Source: Euglena gracilis
Taxonomy: Eukaryota; Euglenida; Euglenophyceae; Euglenales
Direction of reading: 5' to 3'
Length of the DNA: 64,000 nt
NCBI GenBank assembly: GCA_039621445.1
Contig: CP154956.1
Location: forward strand, 4,958,170 to 5,022,169
The notes below the pieces were generated by a model. The model was not told where the DNA came from, did no database searches, and saw nothing but the letters and a program-made list of their open reading frames with translations. The position numbers and the translations under genes were made by a program. Position 1 is the stretch's first letter; every line of letters begins with the position of its first letter. Positions 63,836 to 64,000 of the stretch are shown piece after piece.

Positions 63836-64000
63836 GGTTACAAAGTATTATTAAAAAAAATTAACTTTTGCTGCCCTGGGGGGGGGGGGAGGATTCTTTG
63901 AGTCGAGATGTGTGTGATGCTTACCCTTTTAATTGCTATTGATAATTGGTTCACCTCGCAATAGATTCCAATGGCACTGTGTTTTCATCGAGGAACAGTT

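Overview
The window looks like part of a large, intron-rich, repeat-rich nuclear genome of a eukaryote, probably a protist or alga. There are no operons, no Shine-Dalgarno-led genes and no long uninterrupted genes. What codes is a scatter of short exons (about 50-195 nt) with GT-AG borders, a few GC-AG, separated by kilobases of foldback elements, composite repeats and microsatellites. The species cannot be named from sequence alone. No rRNA, tRNA, snRNA or CRISPR array was recognised.

The clearest gene content is a group of receptor-type class III nucleotide cyclase genes, mostly on the minus strand. Gene C (right end, 61.9 down to 52.1 kb) carries the C-terminal cyclase domain in three exons (61803-61927, 60518-60647, 59882-60060) and four further exons (55336-55450, 54501-54646, 53921-54104, 52084-52277). 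All seven keep a consistent intron phase; its 5' part lies beyond the right edge. Gene A (22.4 down to 4.0 kb) encodes a signal-anchor helix, several extracellular-type exons and a Cache-like domain in three pieces (8909-9013, 8604-8698, 4004-4120); its 3' part lies beyond the left edge. Gene B (37.6 to 31.6 kb) has two hydrophobic exons around a soluble one, and its last exon is a paralogue of gene A's first. A plus-strand exon at 49.5 kb is a paralogue of a gene A exon, so related copies lie in both orientations. A + strand coding block at 40.3-41.2 kb is unidentified.

Mobile DNA fills the rest. There is a hAT-like MITE family with CATAC-type termini and 8-bp target duplications (2303, 39255, 50831, 56121; older copies at 12197 and 33029), one member of which holds a nested CAGGG-ended element. 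Three foldback elements are packed with GCGC-type palindromes (17468-19915, 28401-28835, 41626-43485); the first splits a gene A exon. Also present are a mariner-like foldback with TA duplications (62125-62670), a non-LTR retroelement broken into an inverted RT half and a sense endonuclease-like half (25.2-27.0 kb), and a composite repeat present near both ends and inverted at 5-6 kb. Compound satellites at 46.7-47.95 and 58.4-59.87 kb create long spurious ORFs.

Region by region: 0-8 kb composite repeats, a MITE and the last visible Cache exon; 8-22.5 kb gene A; 22.5-31 kb retroelement, hairpins and foldbacks; 31-38 kb gene B; 38-52 kb unidentified + strand coding blocks, a palindrome element, a satellite and nested MITEs; 52-62 kb gene C; 62-64 kb foldbacks and dispersed repeats. 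If expressed, the cyclases would be membrane receptors turning an extracellular signal, sensed by the Cache region, into cyclic nucleotide.
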